In this document: one piece after another, positions 1 through 8,528 of the stretch | Layout: each line of letters begins with the position of its first letter | Numbering within the stretch: the stretch's first letter is position 1 | Source: a virus | Length of the DNA: 32,172 nucleotides | Direction: 5' to 3' (one strand) | IMG/VR virus record: IMGVR_UViG_3300031227_000243 | Span: 1 to 32,172 of that record | Position numbers and translations under genes: made by a program | Notes under the pieces: model-generated | Told to the model about the DNA's origin: nothing | The model's input: the letters and a program-made list of their open reading frames with translations, nothing else | Databases searched by the model: none

Positions 1-832
1 TATGTTCTTTATCAGCAATCATACCTACACCACGCCAGTGAATACTCCCTATTACCGAATAATAACCAGTAACAGGAACTACGAATTTGTAGTCAGCAAA
101 ATTGCCTCCTGGGTCATAAGTTTCAGTATCAAGAAGAACTTTAGTTGCAGTAGAATCGGTCAAATTTTCTTGATTCGTTGATAAAGAAACCCTACATTTG
201 GCGGTGGTAGATAAGACTGTTGCTTTTGCCGCATTGCCATCTTTAATAAGTAGGCTGTCGATAGTTACTCCTGCCGCTCCTGTTTTTTCGTTAATAGTAT
301 CGGTAGTAACCTCGCTGTCTTTGAGTAGTACACCATCTATTGTTACTCCTGCCGCCCCTGTTTCTTCATTTATAGTGTCTGTGGTAACTTCACCATCTTT
401 AAGGAGAACCCCGTCAACAGTTACTCCCGCCGCACTTGTCTTTTCGCTAATGGTGTCGGTGGTGTGAGCGCCCAACTGGCTATGTTCTGCCAATATCCCA
501 TCAACCAAATCGCCCCAACCTTTATTAGTAAAGAGGATTTCTACTACCGCTCCTGCTGAATGGGCTTGGGCTGTTCCCTCTGCCCCTCTCGTGCAGGTAA
601 CTAAGTTTGAGCCAGAGACAACGCCGATAACCGACTCTTCTATGGTTGGTGTCTTTGTGCCATTAGCATCTACTCGGTCAATTACTGCTACAACGGATGT
701 ATCGGTAGGAAGGTTGGTAGAAGAGGCTAAGGGGACAGTAGTAACCGAGGCGTCAGCTACTCCACCCGACCCGATTGAGCCAACCCACTTACGGGCTAAT
801 TTCTTAAATAAATCTGTGTTTAAACCAGGCAT
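1..832 (-). CDS. Tail fibre/spike-type virion protein, 3' end cut by window edge
   Basis: The frame is open from ATG at 832 to the window edge, giving at least 277 residues. I see an N-terminal region (about 1-120) rich in S, T, V and G. Three 26-residue repeats follow, with the pattern TDTI-E-T-AAGVTIDG-LLKD. The visible C-terminal part (GYYSVIGS-HWRG) resembles the beta-jelly-roll (C1q/TNF-like) tips of phage fibres. The gene is last in the tail gene order, after the nozzle-like protein, which fits a fibre or spike. Family knowledge: such proteins contact the host surface. No Shine-Dalgarno sits before the ATG; a terminator hairpin and six U residues lie directly upstream, as at three other virion genes. 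Fibre function is inferred from order and composition. The true C-terminus is not in the window. Confidence 0.7.
   Translation of the reverse strand, partial: MPGLNTDLFKKLARKWVGSIGSGGVADASVTTVPLASSTNLPTDTSVVAVIDRVDANGTKTPTIEESVIGVVSGSNLVTCTRGAEGTAQAHSAGAVVEILFTNKGWGDLVDGILAEHSQLGAHTTDTISEKTSAAGVTVDGVLLKDGEVTTDTINEETGAAGVTIDGVLLKDSEVTTDTINEKTGAAGVTIDSLLIKDGNAAKATVLSTTAKCRVSLSTNQENLTDSTATKVLLDTETYDPGGNFADYKFVVPVTGYYSVIGSIHWRGVGMIADKEH
250..470 (-). repeat. Three tandem 78-nt repeats in the fibre gene
   Basis: The plus-strand string GTTACTCC/CGCCGC recurs at about 264, 342 and 420, a spacing of exactly 78 nt (26 codons). The copies differ at many third positions and at some residues (E/N, K/E, G/S), so they are old in-frame duplications. 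Inferred role: a repeated structural unit in the fibre shaft or linker. Confidence 0.85.
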
Positions 833-833
833 T

Positions 834-902
834 AAAAAAGGATGAGCCACTCAATTAACGAGCTACTCATCCAACCCGCCACTCTTGCGGGTAAAGATAA
901 CT
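834..902 (-). ncRNA. Two-hairpin leader RNA with intrinsic terminator (L1)
   Basis: Hairpin 1 (892-874) pairs ACCCGC with GCGGGT around an AAGAGTG loop. Hairpin 2 (872-840) pairs GGATGAG(T) with (G)CTCATCC and has an inner CTC/GAG stem with loop GTTAATT. It is followed by TTTTTT (839-834), and the fibre ATG starts 2 nt later. The layout is promoter, two hairpins, terminator, start codon. Cassette L2 at 3637-3706 has the same loops with compensatory stem changes. The product may be a short terminated RNA of about 70 nt, or a readthrough-controlled leader of the fibre mRNA. Confidence 0.75.
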
Positions 903-908
903 ATCTTC

Positions 909-937
909 ATTATATATTGATAACAACTTACTGTCAA
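909..937 (-). promoter_or_regulatory. Sigma-70 promoter before the fibre gene (cassette L1)
   Basis: On the minus strand TTGACA (937-932) and TATAAT (914-909) are both perfect, with a 17-nt spacer. The TGA inside TTGACA is the stop codon of the upstream nozzle gene. The predicted start of transcription is near 902. Confidence 0.85.
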
Positions 938-2943
938 CTTGTCCAAGATGAGGGAATTTTCTTGCGTAACAGTAATCCCTTGGCTTGGACATTTAAGATA
1001 CTAAAGCTGGTGTCGGCAGTGGTGCTATATACTTTAAACTGTATTGCGTAAACCTGCGCATTTTTCTTAATCGCTCCCCTTGTGAACGCCTGCTGGTAGG
1101 TAGAGGGGGTGGCGGTAAGATAAATCGTCCACGTACCGCTTACCTTCTTGACGCTGGAATTAGTCGAAGAGGCGTAAAACTCACCAGGAAGGTCTGTGCC
1201 GACTCCAATGTTAGAGCCAAAGTCGGTGATCGTTTTGGTGGCGATAGAGGCAAAGGAGTTATCCTTACCTACCCCCAAGATTTGGAATTTAATTGACCCC
1301 TTTGGTCTTCCCAAGGTAACGATTGCTTCCCGTAACTTCATAATATAGGTTTTGTCGTCGGAGACTGGCAATAGAGGAGAGATATAAGATTGGTTAAAAG
1401 CCGTTCCTAAATCGTTGAGGCTATTCTCGGATATCTCAATTAGCTTGTTGCCGGAAAGAGGGATACAAAGAAAGTGGCTTTTATTATCTGTGTCGGTGTA
1501 TTCCAAGAATTGTTTAGCGCCAAAAGACCAGTCAACCATCCAAACCCCCCTCTCGGTATCATAAACAAATGTTTTATCGTTACCGTCTGAAGAAGAAGGG
1601 ACGGAGATAAATATCTTAGCGTCGTAAAAGTAAGAGGCAATGGTAGAAATCTTGCCTCCCCAAAGACTGCGCCAGTCGGGGCGGATATTAGAGGAGCGTT
1701 CTCTTGTTCGTAAAATCCCGTAGTAGTTCTTCTCGGGCCCGAGCGAGAACCACCCCATACGGTTAGGAAAAGCAATATCGTTTTCAGTCGCTACTACCCC
1801 CAAAGCTGACTCCGTTCCAAAAGAGCCGACTACCTTTGAGGCAGAAGGCACGGAGAAAGTGGTGTCGCCAACGGTAGCGGTAGCTATTTGTAGTTGCCAA
1901 ACCGCCCCCTTGCCATCGGGCGTTTTACACAAAACCGTTGCTCGTCCCTCTCCTGACCCACTTTGATAGTGTTTGACGGCAACAGGTGTTTCCCTCCCGC
2001 CCTTTTCAAGGTTAATCCAACCCCCGCCATAGAAGTCGGAGAAATTACCGATATATTGTCCCGTGCCAGAGAAATATACTTTATATTTATCGTTGGTATC
2101 ATTGGTTGCCCATATCCTATTGTTAGAAATACACATTGAAATGAACTTAGGCGCACCAGTGGTATTTTGTTCAGGCGGCTCTACATAAGGATTAAGGTCA
2201 TTAGTGCCATCATCGGTAAAGTTGGTTTCTGTCGTTGAAGCCAAAAGCGTTTCGTACCCAGTTTCATTGGAAAGATAGAGTTGGTAACGAGCGGCGGTCG
2301 CCACCGCGTCCCAATACCAAACCAGCTTATCCGTTGTTGCTGTCCAAGTGTCGCGGTCTTTATCAACGGTAATTGAAGCCTCTGTTGAGCCGACTGTTTC
2401 TCCGATAGAGTTAAGAGCGGTCACCTCAGCGTAATAGGTATAAGTGCCAGAGGATAGGCCAGAGGCGACACGAGATGCCCCTAAATTGGCTGGTTTAGCG
2501 ATTTCGGTATAGGTGGCAAGGGTTGTGCCATTATAGCGTGCTAAATCGTCTGTGCCGTTGGCAATATAGAGATAACCGGCTATCTGCATAAAGTAGCATT
2601 GCGTTCCTGCCGTAAAGGTCGCCCCCGTTACCTCTGTTTTCGCCCCAGCGTCAGTTGATTTCCACGCCTTGCTGTTGGCGATAGTGATTAGTTCTGTACT
2701 GCCATCAGATTTGACATATTCACAAGCTCCGTCAGGATTAGCGCCAAAGTCAGCGCCATAGTAGGTCGTCCCCCACCGTGTTTTCCAAATTGCATCTTGG
2801 CTCATCATCATGTTATTGCTTTGCACGGCAAACTTAGGAGGCATCCGTGCCTCGTCAATAAGGGAGTTATAGCCGCCAGAGAAGTCCTTAATATCAATGA
2901 GAATTTTCTTTGCCGTGGATTTGCCTAATCGTGCGAATTTCAT
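934..2943 (-). CDS. Tail nozzle-like protein (P22 gp10 / T7 gp12 type)
   Basis: 669 residues. The N-terminus has the pattern DFSGGYNSL--EARMPP with a nearby MMMSQDAIWKTRWG, typical of podovirus tail-tube (nozzle or stabilisation) proteins. These form the distal tail tube and are rich in beta-propeller strands. Residues about 150-260 (from 'TYTYYAEVTALNSIGE' to 'YQLYLSNETGYETLL') look like a fibronectin-III-type insert. A WQLQ / GWFSLGPE / RGVWMVDW series suggests propeller blades. The ATG lies 6 nt after the preceding stop with no clear ribosome site, so translation is probably coupled. The last codons overlap the promoter of the fibre gene. The assignment rests on residue patterns and gene order, not on a search. 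Confidence 0.65.
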   Translation of the reverse strand: MKFARLGKSTAKKILIDIKDFSGGYNSLIDEARMPPKFAVQSNNMMMSQDAIWKTRWGTTYYGADFGANPDGACEYVKSDGSTELITIANSKAWKSTDAGAKTEVTGATFTAGTQCYFMQIAGYLYIANGTDDLARYNGTTLATYTEIAKPANLGASRVASGLSSGTYTYYAEVTALNSIGETVGSTEASITVDKDRDTWTATTDKLVWYWDAVATAARYQLYLSNETGYETLLASTTETNFTDDGTNDLNPYVEPPEQNTTGAPKFISMCISNNRIWATNDTNDKYKVYFSGTGQYIGNFSDFYGGGWINLEKGGRETPVAVKHYQSGSGEGRATVLCKTPDGKGAVWQLQIATATVGDTTFSVPSASKVVGSFGTESALGVVATENDIAFPNRMGWFSLGPEKNYYGILRTRERSSNIRPDWRSLWGGKISTIASYFYDAKIFISVPSSSDGNDKTFVYDTERGVWMVDWSFGAKQFLEYTDTDNKSHFLCIPLSGNKLIEISENSLNDLGTAFNQSYISPLLPVSDDKTYIMKLREAIVTLGRPKGSIKFQILGVGKDNSFASIATKTITDFGSNIGVGTDLPGEFYASSTNSSVKKVSGTWTIYLTATPSTYQQAFTRGAIKKNAQVYAIQFKVYSTTADTSFSILNVQAKGLLLRKKIPSSWTS

Positions 2944-2949
2944 ACATAG

Positions 2950-3636
2950 TTAAACACCAAAACCATCCTCTTCCCTATTGCGGAGGGAAGTATCCTCGTA
3001 AAAAGAGGGCATCATGTTTTTAGTTCGCATTGCTTCCAGTTTTTGAGTAGCAATTACCGATGAGGTCGTATCTCCCTCGTCTTTCCTTAACTCCGATAGG
3101 GCGTAAAAGATAGCAAACATTGGGTCAGCCATTTCAAACTTGTCAGTTGCCGCCGAAAGAGCGGTAGCGTTCTTGTAATACTCATAGGCGATTGTATCTC
3201 CTGTCGTTAAAGAGAGGTCGGGATTAAAGTGAATGTCAAAACCCGCAGAGACATTGCCAGTAAAGTAACACCATTTAGAAGAATTATCATCATAAAGGCT
3301 AACATCAGTAACGGGGATAACCTCATAGTATGAAGATACACCGCTCGGTGAAACAAGCCTTACCTTGCCAACGACAAACCTAAAGTCGGTGGGGCAGTCA
3401 TAATCCCAAGTAGAGGCGGCGATAGTGGTATCGCCATCAGCGGCATTGGCAAGGGTAGCATAAAGTTCTCTCCAAAGCATCCCTTCCTCGCTTTCCCAAA
3501 TGTTGATAGCGACATTAAACAAAGAAGTCCAGAGGACATAGGTTTCATCTCCGGCTGTAGGGTCGGTATCGTCCTGCTCGTAGAGAGAGTTTAGATAGGT
3601 AATTGCGTCTGATAGTGCTGAAATAATTGCTGCCAT
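2950..3636 (-). CDS. Head-to-tail connector / tail-tubular-A-like protein
   Basis: 228 residues from ATG 3636. An in-frame TTG start at 3657 would extend it, but that would translate the terminator hairpin, so ATG is preferred. Its start (IISALSDAITYLNSLYEQDD), a beta-rich middle (DCPTDFRFVVGKVRLVSPSG---YYEVIPV) and a helical end (PMFAIFYALSELRKDEGDT) resemble small adaptor proteins that sit between portal and nozzle. Its place directly before the nozzle-like gene supports that. The ATG abuts seven U residues of the L2 terminator, and no Shine-Dalgarno is present. Function is inferred from position and general architecture. Confidence 0.5.
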   Translation of the reverse strand: MAAIISALSDAITYLNSLYEQDDTDPTAGDETYVLWTSLFNVAINIWESEEGMLWRELYATLANAADGDTTIAASTWDYDCPTDFRFVVGKVRLVSPSGVSSYYEVIPVTDVSLYDDNSSKWCYFTGNVSAGFDIHFNPDLSLTTGDTIAYEYYKNATALSAATDKFEMADPMFAIFYALSELRKDEGDTTSSVIATQKLEAMRTKNMMPSFYEDTSLRNREEDGFGV

Positions 3637-3706
3637 AAAAAAAGACGAGCTGCCCAATTAACGGGTTACTCGTCTAACCTACCACTCATGTAGGTAAAGA
3701 TTAACT
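3637..3706 (-). ncRNA. Two-hairpin leader RNA with intrinsic terminator (L2)
   Basis: Hairpin 1 (3695-3677) pairs ACCTAC with GTAGGT around ATGAGTG. Hairpin 2 (3675-3643) pairs AGACGAG with CTCGTCT and has an inner CCC/GGG stem with loop GTTAATT. Seven T residues follow, and ATG 3636 comes immediately after. Compared with L1 the loops are kept, while stem pairs change on both sides (C:G to U:A, G:C to A:U, U:A to C:G). Confidence 0.75.
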
Positions 3707-3712
3707 AATACT

Positions 3713-3742
3713 ATTTTACTATTTATACCGCCCTACTGTCAA
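3713..3742 (-). promoter_or_regulatory. Sigma-70 promoter of cassette L2
   Basis: TTGACA (3742-3737), an 18-nt spacer and TAAAAT (3718-3713). The -35 box lies in the last codons of the 1176-residue gene, whose TAG stop is inside the spacer. Predicted transcription start is near 3706. Confidence 0.75.
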
Positions 3743-6700
3743 GGTGGGGGTTTTGCCAATCTTGATAGTCGGTGCTTTATAGGTAGGCATTGATATCTTT
3801 GTTGCCTTTCGAGCGGTTGTTTTTAAGGTGGGCGGTTTGGCTATCTTGAGAGCGGGGAGTTTGCTTTTTCTCGTTGTTCCCGATACTTTCAGTTTAGGGA
3901 TAGTTACTTTTTTAATGGTGATCGCTTTTGGTTTCTTAGCCTTTGCTCCCCCCTTGCTCGTGCCAGTATAGCCCCAGACATTGAGGCCGAGGTTATCCTC
4001 TAAGTATTGAGCAACGCCCTTTGCCCCCTTAGTAATGACCTTCTCATCCCAGAGGCGGTTGACCATTTCCTGCCGTGCCTTATCGTCTAAGCCCTCGAGC
4101 GTTTCGGCAACCCACTTAGCCCTGTCTTCTACTAATTGACCGCCACCGGATTTATAGGTGCTAATATGGATGTCAAGCACTTGGTCAGGGTGTTCTTTTT
4201 CAATCCTTTTCTTTAAGGCAATGGCTTTGTCCATATCCGCTTTTACATCTTCTACATCGGTAGAAATCAATCCGTGTTCAATCTTCAATCTCTTATCTCC
4301 ATATCTGTCGATTGTCCCCTGAGCATTTTTATAAAGAACCCCCAGGTCTTCCGTGCTTTCTGGGAGGGCAATTTTGATTGTAGACTGAATTTTTCCTGCT
4401 GGGCTTATCTTGAAACCTTGTTTCTCCCGACTAATCCTTAAAGGTGAAATGGCATTAAGAAAGGGTAGGTCTCGCTTAGATATTTCCCCTTGCGGAGTAG
4501 TATATGGCTCAACCATTTTTGATACGAAGGGAATTTGTGTCATAATGCTCTTGGTTGCTTGGCTAACTACTCCGCCCCCCGATGATTTTCTATAAACAGG
4601 GTCTACTAATCTGGCAATCCAACCTTGTAAGGCACGATAGGGGATTACCTGTGAGGGAATATTTGATAGCGCCCTTCCTTGTTTAAACTCATCGCCTCTA
4701 ACCGCATCAATAACATCTCCTATCCCCTGCATATACGATTGATCGGCAAAGAATTGTAAAAATCCCCCCATTCCTATTCCTACTTGTTTCAGAAAATTCT
4801 CCTCTGCTCCATTGTCTTTTGCCCATTTCATTGCCGAAGCCATTGCCATAGGGTATGATAATGGCCCTAATTTAGAATATGAAACCCATTTGTCACCTAT
4901 CTTTACCGAATACGGCTGTAGTCCTGCCGCATAAAACTCTTGACGCTTCTTAGAGCTTGTCGGAGTGTCCCAAGTGGTTAATCCACTGTTAGCAAGAGCA
5001 TAAGCCCCTGCAAAAACGCTTGTCCCGATAATTGCTTTTGATAACTGTTCTAATGGTTCTTTTGCTCCAGGGATCGTTGCTACTCCCAACGGAGAGTATT
5101 CTACCCCTTGTTTTAGGATATTGGTTGGTGTTTGTAGGAATGGCACTACCCACTTTCCGCCAGGTAGTCGTCTTAAACGGCTTATTCCTACGTTCCACTT
5201 ATCCCAAAGTTTTAATAATCCTCCCTGTCCTAACTTCCCATCAGGATCAAATGCCTGTCTAAAAAGCGTATATTCTGCCGAAGCCTCTGCTTTTTTAGCA
5301 ATCTGTGTTGTCGTCAATACAGTGTCCTTTAATGCTCTTTTCTCGCCACCTATTACCAGTGCCTTGAAGAATTGATCGGATGCCTCTAATGCCCTTAGTG
5401 GTGTTGTAAATAACTTGTGAACCCTACCTGTTCCCGTAGGGATAAAGTCAATATCTGGTTTTCTTAACCCACCTTCTCCCGCCATTGTTGACCTAAAGTT
5501 TGTCCACGCCTCTGGCAATGATTTCCAATATCCTTTGGCATAATCGACCCCTTGTCTGGCAAAGTATTTTTGTTCACTACCCGTCAGCCGTGATCTAACC
5601 CAATCAAGTTGGCCGGTTATTGTTTTTTCCACTGGTTTGACAATAGCACTCTGTAAGAAATTGCTAAAGGTATTGCTAAGATGGGTGTTTGGGCTGGAGA
5701 GCATATTTACATAACGATACTCCTGTAGTTTCTCGGCAAAGGTAGCTGGTTTGAATTTGCGGTAAAATTCGGTTACTTGGTTAGCATCATTCCAATCAAC
5801 TCTCTTTCCAGCTTCTACCAGTCTTTTTGTCTCAATACCCAATGCCTTCAAATCTTTTATTATTGCCTGTTTAATCCCTACATCCTCAGCGTTGACCGCA
5901 AAAGACCTTAGTCTGCGCCCTGTGTCTGCCGCCGTTGAAGATAGAATGTCTATTTGAGAAAGATACTCTGGGGTAATTCCCTTCTTGCCACTGGCGGTTT
6001 TCAGGTAATTGCGAGTAGCTTGTAGTTTTGAAGAAAATTCTGCCGCCTCTTCCCGACCCATAACTTTTCCCAAAACATCTGCTTTTCTTCCGTTCCTGAT
6101 TATCTCCTCGTCGGTTAAGGGCATCCCCTTCCTTTGTTCTAATATCGGTCGCATCTTCTTCACAGTAGCGTCTAACTTTTGGGCTGGTTCACCCGTCAGT
6201 CCCAGCTTCTTTTTGTTGATATTGAAGGCATATTTCTCATCTCGTGGTATAATAACTTCTGATGGAGAAACAGCCTTTTTTAATCCAGCTTCTGCTCGGA
6301 CTTGTGGCAACTCCTCTGCTCCTTTTATTCGGATTGACGGTAGTGGCTCTGATATTTTCTTTCCTATCTTCACTGATGGCCCTACTCCTTTAGTGACTTG
6401 GTTGTAGAAGTCTTTAATCGCCTCTTCACCATGTCCGTATTTTTTAGCAAAACTTTCTATTATCTCGGGTTGAAATCTTGTTCCTATTGCCACTTCTGCC
6501 AAAAACCTATCTTCTTTTGGCAATGACCTTATTCCCGCCTCTGCTGTTCTTGCACCCCTCGCTTGTTCCGCAAGGTCTTTTAGTTTCTTAGTAAAATCTT
6601 CCGCACTCTTATACTTCCGTGCCTCTTTAGCAAGCGACTCTAAGCCTTCCGGGATAGCTTCCTTTGCTCCTTTTTCACCTATCTCTTTTGCCGCCTTCTC

Positions 6701-7249
6701 CGCTAATTCTCTTGCTCCTTTTTCACCTAATTCCTTTATTGTCGCTCCAAACAAAAACCCTCCAGGTAAGATGTCAGGAACGTCAAAAGCCCACCGAACC
6801 GCCGGTTCTTCCAATGTCTTTAGAGAAGGCTTTTCAGTAAGCACCTTTTTGAGTGAAAGAGCAGCTTTCTTTCTGCCCTCTTGAGTAGCAACTTCCTCCA
6901 GTGTTTTTCCGTAGCTTCTTATCTGGCTCCCTACCATTCTTGGCCCCCATTCAGCCAAACCAGTAAACGGTCTCAAAGGCTTAACTACTCGCTCTTTAGG
7001 GATTTTGTATTCTGGGGCTTTCTGTAGAAATCTACCAACTTCAGCAGCACCTGCTTGAATTGGGCGTGGTCTGGTCTCTTGAAACCTCTTAATCGGCTGG
7101 GTAACCCTCTGAACCGCCGGTTTAGCCACCTGCTGAGCGTATTCCTGCCGTAATTTTGGTTGCGTAGCCACCTGCCCCCACGCCTTGAGGTTCTGGGCTG
7201 GTAATCTGAGGAGTTTCCTAATTTTGGAGCTGAGGTCGAGCAAGCTCAT
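3719..7249 (-). CDS. Very large probable internal (ejected) virion protein
   Basis: 1176 residues. The N-terminal 100 residues are basic and rich in Q, P and R. An Ala/Glu/Lys helical region (about 170-240) carries repeated 'EKGA(R/K)E' units. The centre is helical. Around 690-850 there are hydrophobic, Gly-rich stretches (from 'WVVPFLQTPTNILKQ' through 'SVFAGAYALANSGL' to 'GIGMGGFLQFF') that could enter a membrane. The last ~75 residues are a Lys-rich low-complexity tail of repeated 'P-T-(I/L)-K' units. Podoviruses encode such long proteins between head and tail genes and eject them with the DNA. I see no catalytic motif such as a lysozyme. The start is supported by a strong AGGGGGG site just upstream. 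Exact function is not recognisable. Confidence 0.55.
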   Translation of the reverse strand: MSLLDLSSKIRKLLRLPAQNLKAWGQVATQPKLRQEYAQQVAKPAVQRVTQPIKRFQETRPRPIQAGAAEVGRFLQKAPEYKIPKERVVKPLRPFTGLAEWGPRMVGSQIRSYGKTLEEVATQEGRKKAALSLKKVLTEKPSLKTLEEPAVRWAFDVPDILPGGFLFGATIKELGEKGARELAEKAAKEIGEKGAKEAIPEGLESLAKEARKYKSAEDFTKKLKDLAEQARGARTAEAGIRSLPKEDRFLAEVAIGTRFQPEIIESFAKKYGHGEEAIKDFYNQVTKGVGPSVKIGKKISEPLPSIRIKGAEELPQVRAEAGLKKAVSPSEVIIPRDEKYAFNINKKKLGLTGEPAQKLDATVKKMRPILEQRKGMPLTDEEIIRNGRKADVLGKVMGREEAAEFSSKLQATRNYLKTASGKKGITPEYLSQIDILSSTAADTGRRLRSFAVNAEDVGIKQAIIKDLKALGIETKRLVEAGKRVDWNDANQVTEFYRKFKPATFAEKLQEYRYVNMLSSPNTHLSNTFSNFLQSAIVKPVEKTITGQLDWVRSRLTGSEQKYFARQGVDYAKGYWKSLPEAWTNFRSTMAGEGGLRKPDIDFIPTGTGRVHKLFTTPLRALEASDQFFKALVIGGEKRALKDTVLTTTQIAKKAEASAEYTLFRQAFDPDGKLGQGGLLKLWDKWNVGISRLRRLPGGKWVVPFLQTPTNILKQGVEYSPLGVATIPGAKEPLEQLSKAIIGTSVFAGAYALANSGLTTWDTPTSSKKRQEFYAAGLQPYSVKIGDKWVSYSKLGPLSYPMAMASAMKWAKDNGAEENFLKQVGIGMGGFLQFFADQSYMQGIGDVIDAVRGDEFKQGRALSNIPSQVIPYRALQGWIARLVDPVYRKSSGGGVVSQATKSIMTQIPFVSKMVEPYTTPQGEISKRDLPFLNAISPLRISREKQGFKISPAGKIQSTIKIALPESTEDLGVLYKNAQGTIDRYGDKRLKIEHGLISTDVEDVKADMDKAIALKKRIEKEHPDQVLDIHISTYKSGGGQLVEDRAKWVAETLEGLDDKARQEMVNRLWDEKVITKGAKGVAQYLEDNLGLNVWGYTGTSKGGAKAKKPKAITIKKVTIPKLKVSGTTRKSKLPALKIAKPPTLKTTARKATKISMPTYKAPTIKIGKTPTLTVGRYK

Positions 7250-7261
7250 TGTTTACCCCCC

Positions 7262-8422
7262 TTATGCCATCCATGCTGGATTACTAAATAGTTGCTTTTG
7301 TTTTTCATCTTCCTGATTAGAACCGTAATATCCTGGCACGTTTATATTCCCCTGTGCCCCCATTTGAGGCTGTCCCGCTATTGCTCGAGGAGCTTGGGGT
7401 AGTTGAGGATTAAATCCTTGCACTCCCTGCATATTGGCTCTTACTTGTTTAATATCGGAAGCGTTGCTCAAAGCCCATTCTTCAAGTGCCGTCCTCTTGT
7501 TTTTTTCTTCTTCTTTAACAGCATTAAGTTGGTTAATAGCGTTGTTGAGTAGGTTTTCGGATAGGCTTTTTAAGTCGAGACCTTTTTCCAATTCTCCTCG
7601 TCCCTGAGCATCTCTTATTTTATTTTGGGCGTCGTGAAACCAAGAAGCAATCCCCATTATCTTCTGGTTCTTCAATTCGGTAAGGTTATTAGTTTCATCA
7701 GTGTAGATATTCTGGAGCTTTGCTTCTCTATCGCCAATCTCTTTTTGTATATCGGCGGTTTGCCTCATTACGTCCCCTCTTTGGCGAGTGCCCATCTTGG
7801 TTAAGGCATAAGAGTATTGGTTAGCGGCTGAACTATCGCCTGCTCCCTGTGCCCCTAAATAGACATTGCCAGCCATAAAAGAGTTTCTAAGGTTAGAGGA
7901 AATGTCACGGAGGTTTCTTGCTTGGCCTTCCGTTGCTCTTTCTCTTTGTCTGCCGAGCAGTCCCATTCCTTCTGTCCTTTGTGAACCAAGACCTGCTACT
8001 CCCTGCCTGTATTGACTTTCAGCAATTCCCTTTTGAGCTGTTTGTTGAGCAGGCAAACCCTCGTTAAGCATTGTGTTTAGTTGGTTGAAGTAGCCAGAAT
8101 AGCCTGACTCTATTTCACCTCTTGCTTGCTGTTCTCGTTGCTGAACGGCTAACTCTTCTGCCGAAGGGCCACCGCCTCCGCCACCGTCTCCACCGCCACC
8201 ACCATCGCCACCTGTTGGTGTTGGTGGGGTATAAGTGCCTCCACCGCCACCCGTTGGTGCTGTCGTTGCTCCAAGAACACTCCCTGTTGGTGCTGGTGTA
8301 AATCCACCACCTGGGTCATATGTGCCAAAGCCACCTGGGCCTGGCCCAGAATAGCCCTGTTCAGTTGTTCGAGTTTGTTGATACCCTGGAGTTGTCCAGG
8401 GATTTGTGTCCCATAACGCCAT
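7262..8422 (-). CDS. Glycine-rich, coiled-coil virion protein
   Basis: 386 residues. Residues 1-90 are a flexible Gly/Pro/Thr linker with runs of glycine (GGGGG, GGGGGG) encoded by GGTGGC-type triplets. Residues 90-330 are predominantly helical and Gln/Glu/Arg-rich, with coiled-coil character and several 'LGRQRERATEG'-like segments. The C-terminus is Pro/Gln-rich. It lies 12 nt before the giant virion protein and both share cassette L3, so an internal or ejection protein is likely. The ATG at 8422 has no Shine-Dalgarno: the upstream sequence is A-rich and follows a three-codon mini-ORF (8452-8441) after the L3 terminator. No known family is recognised. Confidence 0.6.
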   Translation of the reverse strand: MALWDTNPWTTPGYQQTRTTEQGYSGPGPGGFGTYDPGGGFTPAPTGSVLGATTAPTGGGGGTYTPPTPTGGDGGGGGDGGGGGGPSAEELAVQQREQQARGEIESGYSGYFNQLNTMLNEGLPAQQTAQKGIAESQYRQGVAGLGSQRTEGMGLLGRQRERATEGQARNLRDISSNLRNSFMAGNVYLGAQGAGDSSAANQYSYALTKMGTRQRGDVMRQTADIQKEIGDREAKLQNIYTDETNNLTELKNQKIMGIASWFHDAQNKIRDAQGRGELEKGLDLKSLSENLLNNAINQLNAVKEEEKNKRTALEEWALSNASDIKQVRANMQGVQGFNPQLPQAPRAIAGQPQMGAQGNINVPGYYGSNQEDEKQKQLFSNPAWMA

Positions 8423-8452
8423 ATTTTTTTAGATAAACTTTTACAATCTCAT

Positions 8453-8522
8453 AAAAAAAGCCCCCACGACAAAGTCGTGAGAGCTAACGCACTACTCTAA
8501 TGGTAGCCGAAAAGCTTACTTA
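8453..8522 (-). ncRNA. Leader RNA with hairpin and intrinsic terminator (L3)
   Basis: A small hairpin (8506-8492: CTAC, loop CATTAGA, GTAG) is followed by a terminator stem (8485-8459: AGCTCTCACGAC, loop TTT, GTCGTGGGGGCT). Seven T residues follow (8459-8453), then ATGAGATTGTAA, a three-codon mini-ORF placed after the G-rich stem. The layout matches L1 and L2 but the stem sequences are unrelated. Confidence 0.7.
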
Positions 8523-8528
8523 ATACTA

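Noticed and set aside
3637-3657. TTG start at 3657 for the connector-like gene
   Set aside because: It would translate the terminator hairpin and U-tract, which are conserved as RNA structure; ATG 3636 is more likely.
8160-8260. GGTGGC triplet run as a regulatory repeat
   Set aside because: It simply encodes the poly-glycine linker of the virion protein in frame.
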